Shown here: in pieces, positions 25,022 to 33,191 of the stretch
Position numbering within the stretch: position 1 is the first letter of the stretch
Layout: each line of letters begins with the position of its first letter
Source: Streptomyces caeruleatus
Lineage (GTDB): Bacteria > Actinomycetota > Actinomycetes > Streptomycetales > Streptomycetaceae
Length of the DNA stretch: 64,000 nucleotides
Direction: 5' to 3'
NCBI RefSeq assembly: GCF_001514235.1
Contig: NZ_KQ948938.1
Location: 124,001-188,000 of the forward strand
Made by a program: the position numbers and the translations under genes
The notes under the pieces: generated by a model
Told to the model about the DNA's origin: nothing
The model's database searches: none
The model's input: the letters and a program-made list of their open reading frames with translations, nothing else

Positions 25022-26815
25022 TCATGCGGCCGGGCCGAAGTCGTCGCGGTGCAGCTGCTTGGCCAGCGCGCGCTCGGTGATGGCCGCGGTCGCCTGGGCG
25101 GAGGCGGCGCCGAGCCGGTCGGCGTCCGGCTCGCGATACCAGGGCTTGAGCTCCAGGAGGGCGGGACGCACGCCGGTGGCCAGCAGCAGTGCGGAGCCCT
25201 TGGGCAGGGCCCGGATCGCGTCGGCCGGCAGCACCCGCTCCTGACGCATCGACACCGACGTGGACTTGCCCGACTCGCTGGTGGACACGGAGACAGTGCG
25301 TACGTCGTGGTCGCCGACGAGACGGGAGAGCTTGTCCGCGAAGTCGGCGTCGTCGATGCCGGAGCCGACCAGCTTGATCGTCGCGGCGGACCACAGGGCG
25401 TCCATGCCGGCCTCGCCCCAGACCCGTACGCCCTGGCGGTAAGACTGGAGGATCGTGATCGGGATGACGCCCCGGGAGCCGAGGTGGGAGTAAAGGTCCG
25501 GCAAGTCGGCGATCTTGCAGACGTTGGCAGCCTCATCGAGGATCGCGAGCAGCGGGGCGTCGAGGCGCCCGCCGTCGCGCTCAGCCTGGATGACGGCCGC
25601 CCGCATCACCGCGTCGGCGGCTGCGGCGATGATCGCCGAGGCGGAGCCGCCGCCGTCCTTCGACAGCAGGAACAAGGTGTCCTTGCTGGTCGCGAACGCC
25701 TCCGGCTTGAACTCCCGTACCTTCTCAAGGCCGTTGGGAGGGGTGACCCAGGCGGCGATGCCCGGGTCGAGGAGGCAGCTGGCGTACTGCCGGGCGGTCT
25801 CGAAGATGCCGTCGCGGGTCTCGACGGCGCCGGCCACGGTGCCCTGGAGCTGGGCGGCGACGCCGTCGAGGCCGGCGTCCTGTAGGAGGTCGATGGGGGT
25901 GCGGTCGGCGGGGGAGGCGAGCCAGGCCAGTACGTCGGTGATCGGCCGGTGGTCGCGGGCCGCGGCGAGGAACAGCGCGGTGAGGGTGTTGGCGGCGGCG
26001 GTGGACCAGAAGTCGCCCGCGTTGGACTCGTCCACGGAGGCGGTCACGAAGTGTCCGGCCAGCCGCCGGGCACCGGCGAGATCGTGGGCATCGGCCAGGA
26101 TGTCCCACCACATGGTCTGTGGGGCGTGGGCGATCTGCTGCGGGTCCAGCGTCCACACCGTGCCCACCCGGGCACGCTCGTCGAGGGTCGCCGTGAAGGC
26201 GTCGCGGGCCGCCTTGTTCGAGGTCAGCAGCACCGGGCCGGGGGCGCGCAGGATCGCGGGGATCGCCAGTCCCGAGGTCTTCCCCGAGCGGGGCGCCATG
26301 ATCGCGAGGAGCACGTCCTCCCAGGACGAGCGGACCTCGGTGACCCCCGGCTTCAGCGTGCCCAGCAGTACGCCGCGGTCGTCCGGGGCGACGGCCTTGG
26401 GCTTGGTGCCCTTCAGGCTGGGCCGCAGGTCGATGGCCTTCGCGGCGATCTTCTTGGGCAGCAGGTCGGCCAGGTCCCGCTGACCGGCCAGCCCGTTCGG
26501 GTTCCGGCGAACGCGCAGCCACAATCGGCCGCCGAGGATGGCCGCCGCGGTGAGCGTGGCGGCGGGCAGCAGGTAGCAGCCGGTGAGGATGGCGGGCCGG
26601 GCGAGATGGGGCCAGAGGAGTGCGGGGTGCAGGAGCGCGTTGGTCGGCTGGAAGGCGGCCCACGGGTCGGAGCCAACCAGGACGTTGGCGAGATTGCCGA
26701 ACAGCCAGGCCAACGAGCCTCCCGTCATGCCGAGAGCGGCGATGCCGATCAGGAGGTAGAGGAGGAAGTCGGTGCCGGTGGTGGTCGAGGGCGTGCTGGT
26801 ACGCGGAGATGGCAA
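25022..26815 (-). CDS. VirD4/TraG-type coupling protein (T4CP)
   Basis: A 597-residue ATPase. Transmembrane helices lie at about 17-42 and 75-96. Walker A MAPRSGKTSG is at 173-182, Walker B is LLAILDEAANV, and a DPQQI segment and the TraG/TraD-type LGSRGVIPITILQSYRQG motif are also present. Coupling proteins bring the relaxase-DNA complex to the secretion channel and power DNA entry. The start is a TTG at 26815 with no strong ribosome site, but a later start would remove the first membrane helix. It is separated from the rest of the channel genes by five cargo-type genes, unusual for a compact T4SS operon. Confidence 0.85.
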   Translation of the reverse strand: MPSPRTSTPSTTTGTDFLLYLLIGIAALGMTGGSLAWLFGNLANVLVGSDPWAAFQPTNALLHPALLWPHLARPAILTGCYLLPAATLTAAAILGGRLWLRVRRNPNGLAGQRDLADLLPKKIAAKAIDLRPSLKGTKPKAVAPDDRGVLLGTLKPGVTEVRSSWEDVLLAIMAPRSGKTSGLAIPAILRAPGPVLLTSNKAARDAFTATLDERARVGTVWTLDPQQIAHAPQTMWWDILADAHDLAGARRLAGHFVTASVDESNAGDFWSTAAANTLTALFLAAARDHRPITDVLAWLASPADRTPIDLLQDAGLDGVAAQLQGTVAGAVETRDGIFETARQYASCLLDPGIAAWVTPPNGLEKVREFKPEAFATSKDTLFLLSKDGGGSASAIIAAAADAVMRAAVIQAERDGGRLDAPLLAILDEAANVCKIADLPDLYSHLGSRGVIPITILQSYRQGVRVWGEAGMDALWSAATIKLVGSGIDDADFADKLSRLVGDHDVRTVSVSTSESGKSTSVSMRQERVLPADAIRALPKGSALLLATGVRPALLELKPWYREPDADRLGAASAQATAAITERALAKQLHRDDFGPAA

Positions 26816-26942
26816 GGCGGGATCCAGAGGGGTGCGGACCTACGGGTGGCAGCGGGGCGGCGAATGGCTCTGGTGATCACGAGCGGGCTCCTGGCGGCTG
26901 TGGCAGTGAGCAGGGAAGTTGGGCGAAGCAGCGGGGGAACGG

Positions 26943-27644
26943 TCAGCGAGACCGGCCCGGCCGGGGCGTGTTGGGCGGCGTGACGGAGGGCTCTGCGACG
27001 TCGGGCGTGGCTCCGGTGCGCGGGCGCGGAGCGGTTGCGTAGTAGGTGGCGACGCCTTCCTGCCAGCTCCGCTTCCAGGGCGGTCCGAGCCCCTGCATCT
27101 GTAGGCCGGCGTCGCGCATGTCTTCGGCGAGAGACGTGAGCGTGGCAGCGGCGTCCTCGCAGAGGTGGGACAGGTGCCAGCCGTCATCGGTGTCGGCAAC
27201 GTTGGCCTGTACAGCCGCGGCCTCGAAGAACTCGCCGAGGCGGACGAGGACGCCGTCCTCTGGGTCCACGATGTGCTGGACGAGGCTGGCCGCCCCCGCA
27301 TACGACCCGGCTCCGTTGAGCTGGTCGGTCAGGGACAGGATCTGGTGCCCGTACACGCGCTTACCGCGGGGATCGGTGGGCGTGGTGATCCGGTTGACGT
27401 CCAGGTCGGCATCGAGTTCGACCTGGTAGCCGACTGCGGTGAGCATCCGGGCAGCGTGGCTGGCCATCTGGTTCTCGCGCTCCTCGCCCATGTCCCAGGG
27501 CAGGCGGTAGCAGAAGGAGCGCGGGGTGGTCTCGATGACGAAGCCCGCGTGCTTGAGGAGGGTAACGGCCAGTTCGTCACCTCCCTCGGCGATGACGTTC
27601 CCGGTCGGCTCGCGGGTGATGACGACATGGGGCGTGGTGGACAT
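26943..27644 (-). CDS. Hypothetical cargo-operon protein ending in R-x-R
   Basis: A 233-residue protein from ATG 27644. The N-terminal 55 residues form an alpha/beta unit (VITREPTGNVIAEGGDELAVTLL followed by HAGFVIET). The middle is helical, and the C-terminal 35 residues are disordered, Pro/Thr-rich and end in PRPGRSR. The final R-x-R and tail length match neighbours, but the AARARS core does not (PRPRTGAT instead). No domain recognised. Confidence 0.6.
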   Translation of the reverse strand: MSTTPHVVITREPTGNVIAEGGDELAVTLLKHAGFVIETTPRSFCYRLPWDMGEERENQMASHAARMLTAVGYQVELDADLDVNRITTPTDPRGKRVYGHQILSLTDQLNGAGSYAGAASLVQHIVDPEDGVLVRLGEFFEAAAVQANVADTDDGWHLSHLCEDAAATLTSLAEDMRDAGLQMQGLGPPWKRSWQEGVATYYATAPRPRTGATPDVAEPSVTPPNTPRPGRSR

Positions 27645-27663
27645 GGAGGCCTCCGCGGGCGGG

Positions 27664-28161
27664 TCAGAAGTGGGGGTTCTCGGTGGGCCGATCGCCCGCG
27701 GTGGCGGCTGCCAGCAGCTCGGGCAGGTCGGCGGGATCGGCGTCGCGTTGGTCGATCCACCACCCGGCACGCGTCAGAGGGCGCGCGGCGTCCTCGATGG
27801 CGGCCCACTCCGCCTCGCTGGTGGTGCCTTCGGCGACGAGGGCGGTGTACGCGGCGGCCATGAGTTGATGGCGGCAGCGGGTGCCCCAAGCGATGGCGCG
27901 GTCGGTGCCCTCCAGCGGAGGCATCCGATACCGCGTCGACCACTCCTCGGCCTCGGCCTGCTCGGCGGCACGCTTCTTCGCCAGCCACTCGGCCTTGGAC
28001 TCGGCGTCCTCGCCCTGGGCGGCACGCCAGCAGTCGGTGCAGTCGCGCTCGGCGAGCCAGCGGGCGTAGCCGGCACGCCGGTCGGCCGGACGGTCGGAGA
28101 GATCGACTTGCGTGGTGTCTCCGCAGGTGTGGTTGATGGTCCAGATCTTCTTGACGGCCAT
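27664..28161 (-). CDS. Hypothetical protein with N-terminal cysteine/histidine cluster
   Basis: A 165-residue protein from ATG 28161. It starts WTINHTCGDTTQVDL and continues DCTDCWRAAQ, giving C-x(n)-C-x2-C plus histidine in the first 45 residues, probably a small zinc-binding knuckle. A charged helix (SKAEWLAKKRAAEQAEAEEW) and a conserved-looking C-terminus (WGTRCRHQLMAAAYTALV) follow. Similar short proteins occur in Streptomyces plasmids; the function is unknown. It has no basic tail. Confidence 0.6.
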   Translation of the reverse strand: MAVKKIWTINHTCGDTTQVDLSDRPADRRAGYARWLAERDCTDCWRAAQGEDAESKAEWLAKKRAAEQAEAEEWSTRYRMPPLEGTDRAIAWGTRCRHQLMAAAYTALVAEGTTSEAEWAAIEDAARPLTRAGWWIDQRDADPADLPELLAAATAGDRPTENPHF

Positions 28162-28194
28162 GAGTCGGACTCCTTCGTGGGATCGAGAGGAAGG

Positions 28195-28965
28195 TCAGCG
28201 CGTACGACGGGGGCTGGACGGGGCGGCAGGTGCACGGGCTGCGTCGTCCGGCGAAGCGGACTGTGTGGTCGGGCGGTTCGGGGAGGAGGCGAGAGCGGCG
28301 CGGGCGCGGGCGGTGTGCGTGACCGACGGAAGCTCGTACCGGGGCAGCAGCGGTACGTCGGCCAGGGCCGGGGCGTCTTCCGGTGTCACGTCCGGCATGA
28401 CCGCCAGGTCGAGCTGGGCGGTGACGAGCTGGTCACCGAGGAACGCGACGTGGTGGGCGATGGTGCGCAGGTGCTGGCCCAGCTCGCGGCCGTTGGCGGT
28501 GCCCAGCCGGTCGCACCAGGCGGCGGCCGTGTCGATGAACTCCTCCAAGTCCCCGACAACGCCGTGGTGTTCGTCGAGGATCTGGTCCAGGACGTCGGCG
28601 ACATCGGCCGAGCGGCGCAGCTCGTGCAGTTCCCCGGTCAGGGCGGTCAGCGACTGCCCCGGCAGCGCCTGACGTGCGGCCACCCCGTCCGATGTCGGGA
28701 TCGGCGGCGGCAGCATGATGCGTGGATCGGCGGCGACCGAGAGGCCGACGTCCTGGAACTCGCGGCTGGCACGAGCCACGGCCCGCACCGCCGTGTTGTG
28801 CGGGGTGTCGTCGGCCAGCGTGTAGAGATCGAGGGTGCTGTTGTGGCGGAAGTGGTGCTTGCGCAGTACCTCGTCGAGGACCGGGTGATCGTCCGATACG
28901 GCGGCGACCACACCGAACTCCGGGTGGACACCGAAGGCGACGTCGGGCTCGAGTTGCAGTTTCAT
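28195..28965 (-). CDS. Cargo-operon protein, shares N-terminal domain with next gene upstream
   Basis: A 256-residue protein from ATG 28965. The first 60 residues (FGVHPEFGVVAAVSDDHPVLDEVLRKHHFRH, then LYTLADD) are paralogous to residues 8-55 of the protein at 28995-29711, giving the pattern yGVVAA-S-D then LR-x-x-F then LY-L. The middle is an all-helical segment (VADVLDQILDEHHGVVGDLEEFID). The end has HTARARAALASSP followed by a disordered stretch closing in SPRRTR, a degenerate form of the shared tail. Function unknown. Confidence 0.65.
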   Translation of the reverse strand: MKLQLEPDVAFGVHPEFGVVAAVSDDHPVLDEVLRKHHFRHNSTLDLYTLADDTPHNTAVRAVARASREFQDVGLSVAADPRIMLPPPIPTSDGVAARQALPGQSLTALTGELHELRRSADVADVLDQILDEHHGVVGDLEEFIDTAAAWCDRLGTANGRELGQHLRTIAHHVAFLGDQLVTAQLDLAVMPDVTPEDAPALADVPLLPRYELPSVTHTARARAALASSPNRPTTQSASPDDAARAPAAPSSPRRTR

Positions 28966-28994
28966 GCTGAAGGATTCCTTCGGGTTCGGATGGC

Positions 28995-29711
28995 CTAGCG
29001 GGCGCGGGCCAGCTGCCAGGGAGCCTGGGCCGGGCGGAAGGCGACAGTGACGTCGGGCCGCTGCGGCACCGAAGTGCTCGCGCGGGCCGGGGAGATGGCG
29101 GTGGCGGCCCGGACCCGGCGCTGCGAGGTCGCAGGCGTCGGATCGGGACGTCCGTTGCCGCGGATGTACGAGAACGCGTCGAACGCGAGGGCCGTGCTGT
29201 CCAGCCGCGTCTCGACGTAGCGCAGATCGCCCTCGCCGTGCAGCAGTACGCCTTCGCCGGTGCGGACGTCGGTGCCGACCGCGCGCAACGTGCCGTCGGG
29301 ATCGCGGACCTGGTCGTGCACGACGATCCGGGCGGCCCGGATATCGGCGTCGAGCGCGCGGGCGGAGGCGGAGACCGCCTCCCCAGCGCCGAGGAACTCC
29401 GGGGCGGGGGTGTTCGCCTGCCCGTCGAAGAGACCTCGGCCAGGGTTGGGCTGGTGGACCGGCTTGAGGTCGTACACGGCGTCGGAAGTGACGCTGTACT
29501 GCGCGGCACGCAACGACTGAACGGCCTGCTGTCCGCGCCGCGTCAGATCACGGTCCGGCTCGGTCAGGGCGTACAGGCGGCTACCGGGCAGCCGCTCGAA
29601 GCCGACCCGCCGCAGCATGTGATCGGCGACGTGGTTGTCATGCGACATCGCGGCCACGACGCCGTACTGGGCGTGGTGGGCGACGGTGATGTGAGGGCGT
29701 ATTTCCGCCAC
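28995..29711 (-). CDS. Cargo-operon protein, paralogous N-terminal domain plus basic tail
   Basis: A 238-residue protein from ATG 29711. The N-terminus (ITVAHHAQYGVVAAMSHDNHVADHMLRRVGFERL, then LYALTE) repeats the domain of its downstream neighbour. Residues about 120-185 form a separate beta-rich unit (ARIVVHDQVRDPDGTLRAVGTDVRTGEGVLLH). The tail contains RRVRAATAISPARAS and ends QLARAR. Paralogy by shared N-terminus with diverged middles is the pattern expected of a modular effector or immunity family, but no activity is identified. Confidence 0.65.
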   Translation of the reverse strand: MAEIRPHITVAHHAQYGVVAAMSHDNHVADHMLRRVGFERLPGSRLYALTEPDRDLTRRGQQAVQSLRAAQYSVTSDAVYDLKPVHQPNPGRGLFDGQANTPAPEFLGAGEAVSASARALDADIRAARIVVHDQVRDPDGTLRAVGTDVRTGEGVLLHGEGDLRYVETRLDSTALAFDAFSYIRGNGRPDPTPATSQRRVRAATAISPARASTSVPQRPDVTVAFRPAQAPWQLARAR

Positions 29712-29797
29712 GAGAGGTGCACCTCGCAGAGGTCGGGGCCATGCGGAGGACGAGGATGTGGCCCGAAGACGGATTTGGCGGGGCCGGGGAATGTGCG

Positions 29798-30904
29798 CTA
29801 GCGCGATCGGCGCACGCGGTCGTGCGCGAGGAGGCCGGGCGGCGCCTCAGTGACGGACACCGCTGTCGTCGCGACGCCCTGGCCGACCGTATGAGGCGAC
29901 CGGGCGCGGGCGGCCTGGACCCGCGCGGACTGCTGCGACCTGACCGGCCGGCCGCGCTCGGCTTGGGCCATCTCGACGAGCACGCCGCCGCTCTCCATCC
30001 AGGTCAGGGAGTAATGCCAGCCTTCGGCATTGCGCTCGACGACAGCCTTCGCGAACGCGGCCCCGGCGCGCGGGTGATCCGGCAGCAGCGCACCAGTAAC
30101 GAACTCGAGGTCGGCCTGCACGCGCGCGCCGCCCTCCAAGGCCTCGCGCAGCACCCGAAGCCGGTACGGCCACCGCCCCTCCGCACGATCCTGCGGATCC
30201 AGGAACGGGAGCATCTCCTCGGCGTGGGCGACCAGAGCAGGGCCGTGGTCGAGGAAGGGAGCGAACAGAGCCCACATATCCGCATCCCGTTGCTGCTGGC
30301 GCAGGTCGTAGCGCTCATCAAGGGGCCAGTGGTCGGCGTCGCACAGACTGTCGGAGATCGCGTCCCACTCGGCAAGAACTCGCTCACCGGCAGCTACCGC
30401 CACGGCGACCTGCTCGACGCGTGCCGCACGTACGGCCTGCTCGTAGCGGGGAAGCAGCCGGTCGGCCACCGCCGATGCCGCGCGCGCCGGGTCCGCATCG
30501 ACGACGATCCCGTCGGGTGCCTTGACCCGGTCCGCGACGTCGCTGCCGCTTGGCTGCAAGGCGGCGACCAGAAACTCCCGTGTGCGCCGCGGGCGGTCGA
30601 CGACGACCAGTTCGCAACCGGTGCCGGTGGTCAGTACGGCGCGGCGGGATAGCACGAACCGTTCGAAAGCCCACTGCACATGCCCGTCGTCCCAGAGCCG
30701 CTCCGCGAGCGGGGGCTGATCGGCGTACGCGGCATGCTCCTGGGTGACGGCGGTCCAGGAACCGGGCAGTCGGGCGGCGAGATCCTGGGCGAACGTCGCA
30801 AGGTCCGCACGCTCGCTGGCCTTGCGGGCAGCGAGGGAGACCGGGTGGTCTGCAGAAGGAGACGCAGGAGTGCCGGCGGCGGGCGTCGGTATTCGTTCAG
30901 ACAT
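29798..30904 (-). CDS. Large cargo-operon protein with ARARS tail
   Basis: A 368-residue protein from ATG 30904. It is mostly helical, with a beta-containing N-terminal third (SRRAVLTTGTGCELVVVDR, then REFLVAALQ) and a C-terminal beta segment (EGWHYSLTWMESGGVLVEMAQA). No known domain. The tail (SARVQAARARSPH, then 32 residues ending RVRRSR) is one of the best matches to the shared motif. The start was chosen at MSERIPT because upstream codons lie in non-coding-like sequence overlapping the small gene at 30897-31073. Confidence 0.65.
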   Translation of the reverse strand: MSERIPTPAAGTPASPSADHPVSLAARKASERADLATFAQDLAARLPGSWTAVTQEHAAYADQPPLAERLWDDGHVQWAFERFVLSRRAVLTTGTGCELVVVDRPRRTREFLVAALQPSGSDVADRVKAPDGIVVDADPARAASAVADRLLPRYEQAVRAARVEQVAVAVAAGERVLAEWDAISDSLCDADHWPLDERYDLRQQQRDADMWALFAPFLDHGPALVAHAEEMLPFLDPQDRAEGRWPYRLRVLREALEGGARVQADLEFVTGALLPDHPRAGAAFAKAVVERNAEGWHYSLTWMESGGVLVEMAQAERGRPVRSQQSARVQAARARSPHTVGQGVATTAVSVTEAPPGLLAHDRVRRSR

Positions 30905-31073
30905 GACGCAAGCCCGATTCCTGCCGGGCGCCGAGCCGCCGGGATTCATCGAGAGCGCCGAACGGGCCTGTGGCCAGGGGGATGTAGCCGTGAGAAGCGT
31001 TGACCGTGGTGGCGCGGAGGTAGCGCTGGACGAGCCGATGCATCGCGCGGCGGATCTTGTACTGCTGAGACAT
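30897..31073 (-). CDS. Possible small basic protein (58 aa)
   Basis: ATG 31073 opens a 58-residue basic frame (SQQYKIRRAMHRLVQRYLRATTV, then YIPLATGPFGALDESRR). Its stop overlaps the start of the downstream gene by 8 bp, as is common in this operon. The ribosome site is weak. The amphipathic basic helix looks protein-like, but the gene is small and unclassified. Confidence 0.45.
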   Translation of the reverse strand: MSQQYKIRRAMHRLVQRYLRATTVNASHGYIPLATGPFGALDESRRLGARQESGLRHV

Positions 31074-31155
31074 GAAGGGGGACATCCTAGGAACGCTCGG
31101 AGCGGGAAGACGCGGGGGCCGGGACGTGGCGCCGGCCCCCGAAGGGCGGGATTGA

Positions 31156-32673
31156 TCAAGGACGAGTGATCGCGCCCATCCGGGCGTCCGTGTCAAACAA
31201 CTCGCGCTCCCGCGAATGCAAAAGATGTTGAGTAATGAACGATCGACCCGCCACCTTCCACAGGCCACGCCCCTTGGTGAGAGCGGAGACAGCCTGCGTC
31301 TCGACGCCGGTGAGCCCCAACAAGGCTGTGGCGGAGGCGAGTTGGTCGGCTTCCTGGCGGTAGATGATCCGAGTGGAGCAGTCGGTGAGCAGGCCCTCGG
31401 CCAGGGCCCGACCCCGGGAGCCGGCATCACCGGCGGCCAGCAGGTCGCTCAGGCGGTGGATGACCATCAGGTTCGCGATGCCCAGGCCGCGGGAGAGCTT
31501 CCACTGGCTCTGCATCCGCTCCAGCAGCGCGACGTGACGCATGACGCGCCAAGCCTCGTCGTAGATCACCCAGCGCCGTCCTCCAGAGGGGTCGGCCAGC
31601 GCGGACTCCATCCAGGCCGAAGCACAGGTCATGGCCAGCACGAGCGCGGTGTCATCACCCGCGCCGCCCAAGCGGGACAGGTCGATGGACAGCATCGGCG
31701 CGCTCGGGTCGAACGCCACGGTGCTCGGCGCGTCGAACATCCCGGCCAGGTCGCCGTGCACGAGTCGGCGCAGTGCGTGGGCGAGGTCCTCGGCGGCGTG
31801 CCCGAGGCGGCCGGACAGCTCGCCGAGCGCGGCATCGAGGCGCTCGGGGGAGCCGAGGACATAGGCGACCTCGCCCAGCAGGGGCGTGGTGCCATTGGCC
31901 TCGGCGTAGGCGACGACCTGGTCGAGCGCCACGTCAAGGGCGGTGTGCTCCATGGGATGCAGCTCGCGCCCCAGGACCGTCTTCGCGAGCGAGCCGAGCA
32001 ACAGCAGGCGCCGCTTGCGGACCTCGGTGATCCAGTCCTCCTCGCTGACGCCGTACGGCCGGGCGGGCGCGTCCAGAGGGTTCAGGCGTCCCGGCAGGCC
32101 GGGGCCGAGGGCGATGGTCTGTCCGCCCAGCTCCTGGGCGACGACGGTCCACTCGCCCTTCGGGTCGCACGGCACGTAGATCCGGTAGCCGAACGCCACG
32201 GCGCGCACCGCGAGGGACTTGGCCAGGGCGGACTTGCCCATGCCGATGATCCCGGCCAGCAGGATGTTGGGATTGGTGAAGCCGTCGAGGCGCCCGTACA
32301 GGGCGAACGGGTCGTAGGTGAACGCCGCTTCCGCATGCACGTCGCGGCCGATGTAGATGCCCTGCGCGCCGAGACCGCCTTCCGCAAGGAAGGGGTAGGC
32401 CCCGGAGGCGGTGGCCGTCGTCATCCGGTGGGCGGGCAGCTTGAGACGGCCGCCGCGGGCGGAAGCCGGCCCGGGACGGCCGGCGGCCGGGTAGGTGGCC
32501 CGTAGCTCGGGGTCGAGACCGGGCGCGGTCGGGCGCGCTGCGGGGCGTGCGGCGTGCCGGGCCTGGTCGCGGGCGGCGGCGAACTGATGACGGGCGGCGC
32601 GTGCCGTACGGCGGTCGCTCTTACGCGGGACGAACAACGGGCTGGCGCTGGCGCGGGTGGTGCGAGAGGCCAT
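31156..32673 (-). CDS. VirB4/TraC-type conjugation ATPase
   Basis: A 505-residue protein from ATG 32673. Walker A GIIGMGKSALAKS is at residues 141-153 and Walker B RWVIYDEAW at about 355. The segment IYVPCDPKGEWTVVAQELGGQTI and the C-terminal TRIIYRQEADQLASATALLGLT match the C-terminal ATPase half of VirB4-like proteins. The usual VirB4 N-terminal half is absent; that function may be supplied by the SCO6880-family protein encoded upstream. It should energise pilus assembly and substrate passage at the inner side of the membrane. The first 80 residues are basic and disordered. Confidence 0.85.
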   Translation of the reverse strand: MASRTTRASASPLFVPRKSDRRTARAARHQFAAARDQARHAARPAARPTAPGLDPELRATYPAAGRPGPASARGGRLKLPAHRMTTATASGAYPFLAEGGLGAQGIYIGRDVHAEAAFTYDPFALYGRLDGFTNPNILLAGIIGMGKSALAKSLAVRAVAFGYRIYVPCDPKGEWTVVAQELGGQTIALGPGLPGRLNPLDAPARPYGVSEEDWITEVRKRRLLLLGSLAKTVLGRELHPMEHTALDVALDQVVAYAEANGTTPLLGEVAYVLGSPERLDAALGELSGRLGHAAEDLAHALRRLVHGDLAGMFDAPSTVAFDPSAPMLSIDLSRLGGAGDDTALVLAMTCASAWMESALADPSGGRRWVIYDEAWRVMRHVALLERMQSQWKLSRGLGIANLMVIHRLSDLLAAGDAGSRGRALAEGLLTDCSTRIIYRQEADQLASATALLGLTGVETQAVSALTKGRGLWKVAGRSFITQHLLHSRERELFDTDARMGAITRP

Positions 32674-32692
32674 GAGGTGGTGCTCCTGATGG

Positions 32693-33148
32693 TCAGTGGC
32701 GGGTGAGGCCGGTGAAGGGGTCGCGCAGGTCGGCCGGGGTGTGGTCACGGCGGACGCGGGTGGCGGTGGCCAGGTGGCGCTGGCACACGGTGAGTTCGGG
32801 CGCTCCCTCGGGCCGCCGGGCCCGGCACGCCTCCCGGGTGGGGAGGCAGCCGGTGCCGGGGTGTGGGGCGGCGTGGAAGGCGGCGTGGAGGTGTTCGGCT
32901 GCCTGCCACAGCCGGATCCGGCACGCCCGCAGGTGGTCGCCCTCCGCCCTGGCCACCGGGGTGGTGCGGGCGGTGTGGGCGTCGAGCAACCCGTACAGCG
33001 CGACGACATGGGCGTGCAGGGAGTCGAGTTCGGCACGGCCGGCGGCGATAGGGGCGACCGGCATGTTGATCGCCTGGTGGAAGTCGAGCGCGGCGGTGGC
33101 GAACGGGACGAAGTCCGGAGCCAGTTCGGGCAGGGGCTCGGTCGGCAT
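32693..33148 (-). CDS. Small T4SS-operon protein (DUF6238-like)
   Basis: A 151-residue protein from ATG 33148, lying between the VirB4-like and SCO6880 genes. It is helical with conserved-looking motifs (FVPFATAALDFHQAIN; LHAHVVALYGLLDAH; DHLRACRIRLWQAAEHLHAAFH). The position and pattern fit the Streptomyces DUF6238 family, an assignment from memory. It is rich in histidine. Function unknown, presumably accessory to the secretion channel. Confidence 0.6.
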   Translation of the reverse strand: MPTEPLPELAPDFVPFATAALDFHQAINMPVAPIAAGRAELDSLHAHVVALYGLLDAHTARTTPVARAEGDHLRACRIRLWQAAEHLHAAFHAAPHPGTGCLPTREACRARRPEGAPELTVCQRHLATATRVRRDHTPADLRDPFTGLTRH

Positions 33149-33191
33149 GGGGGTGCCCTTCGGTAGAGCGCGAGAGGATGGTGCGGGTGCG

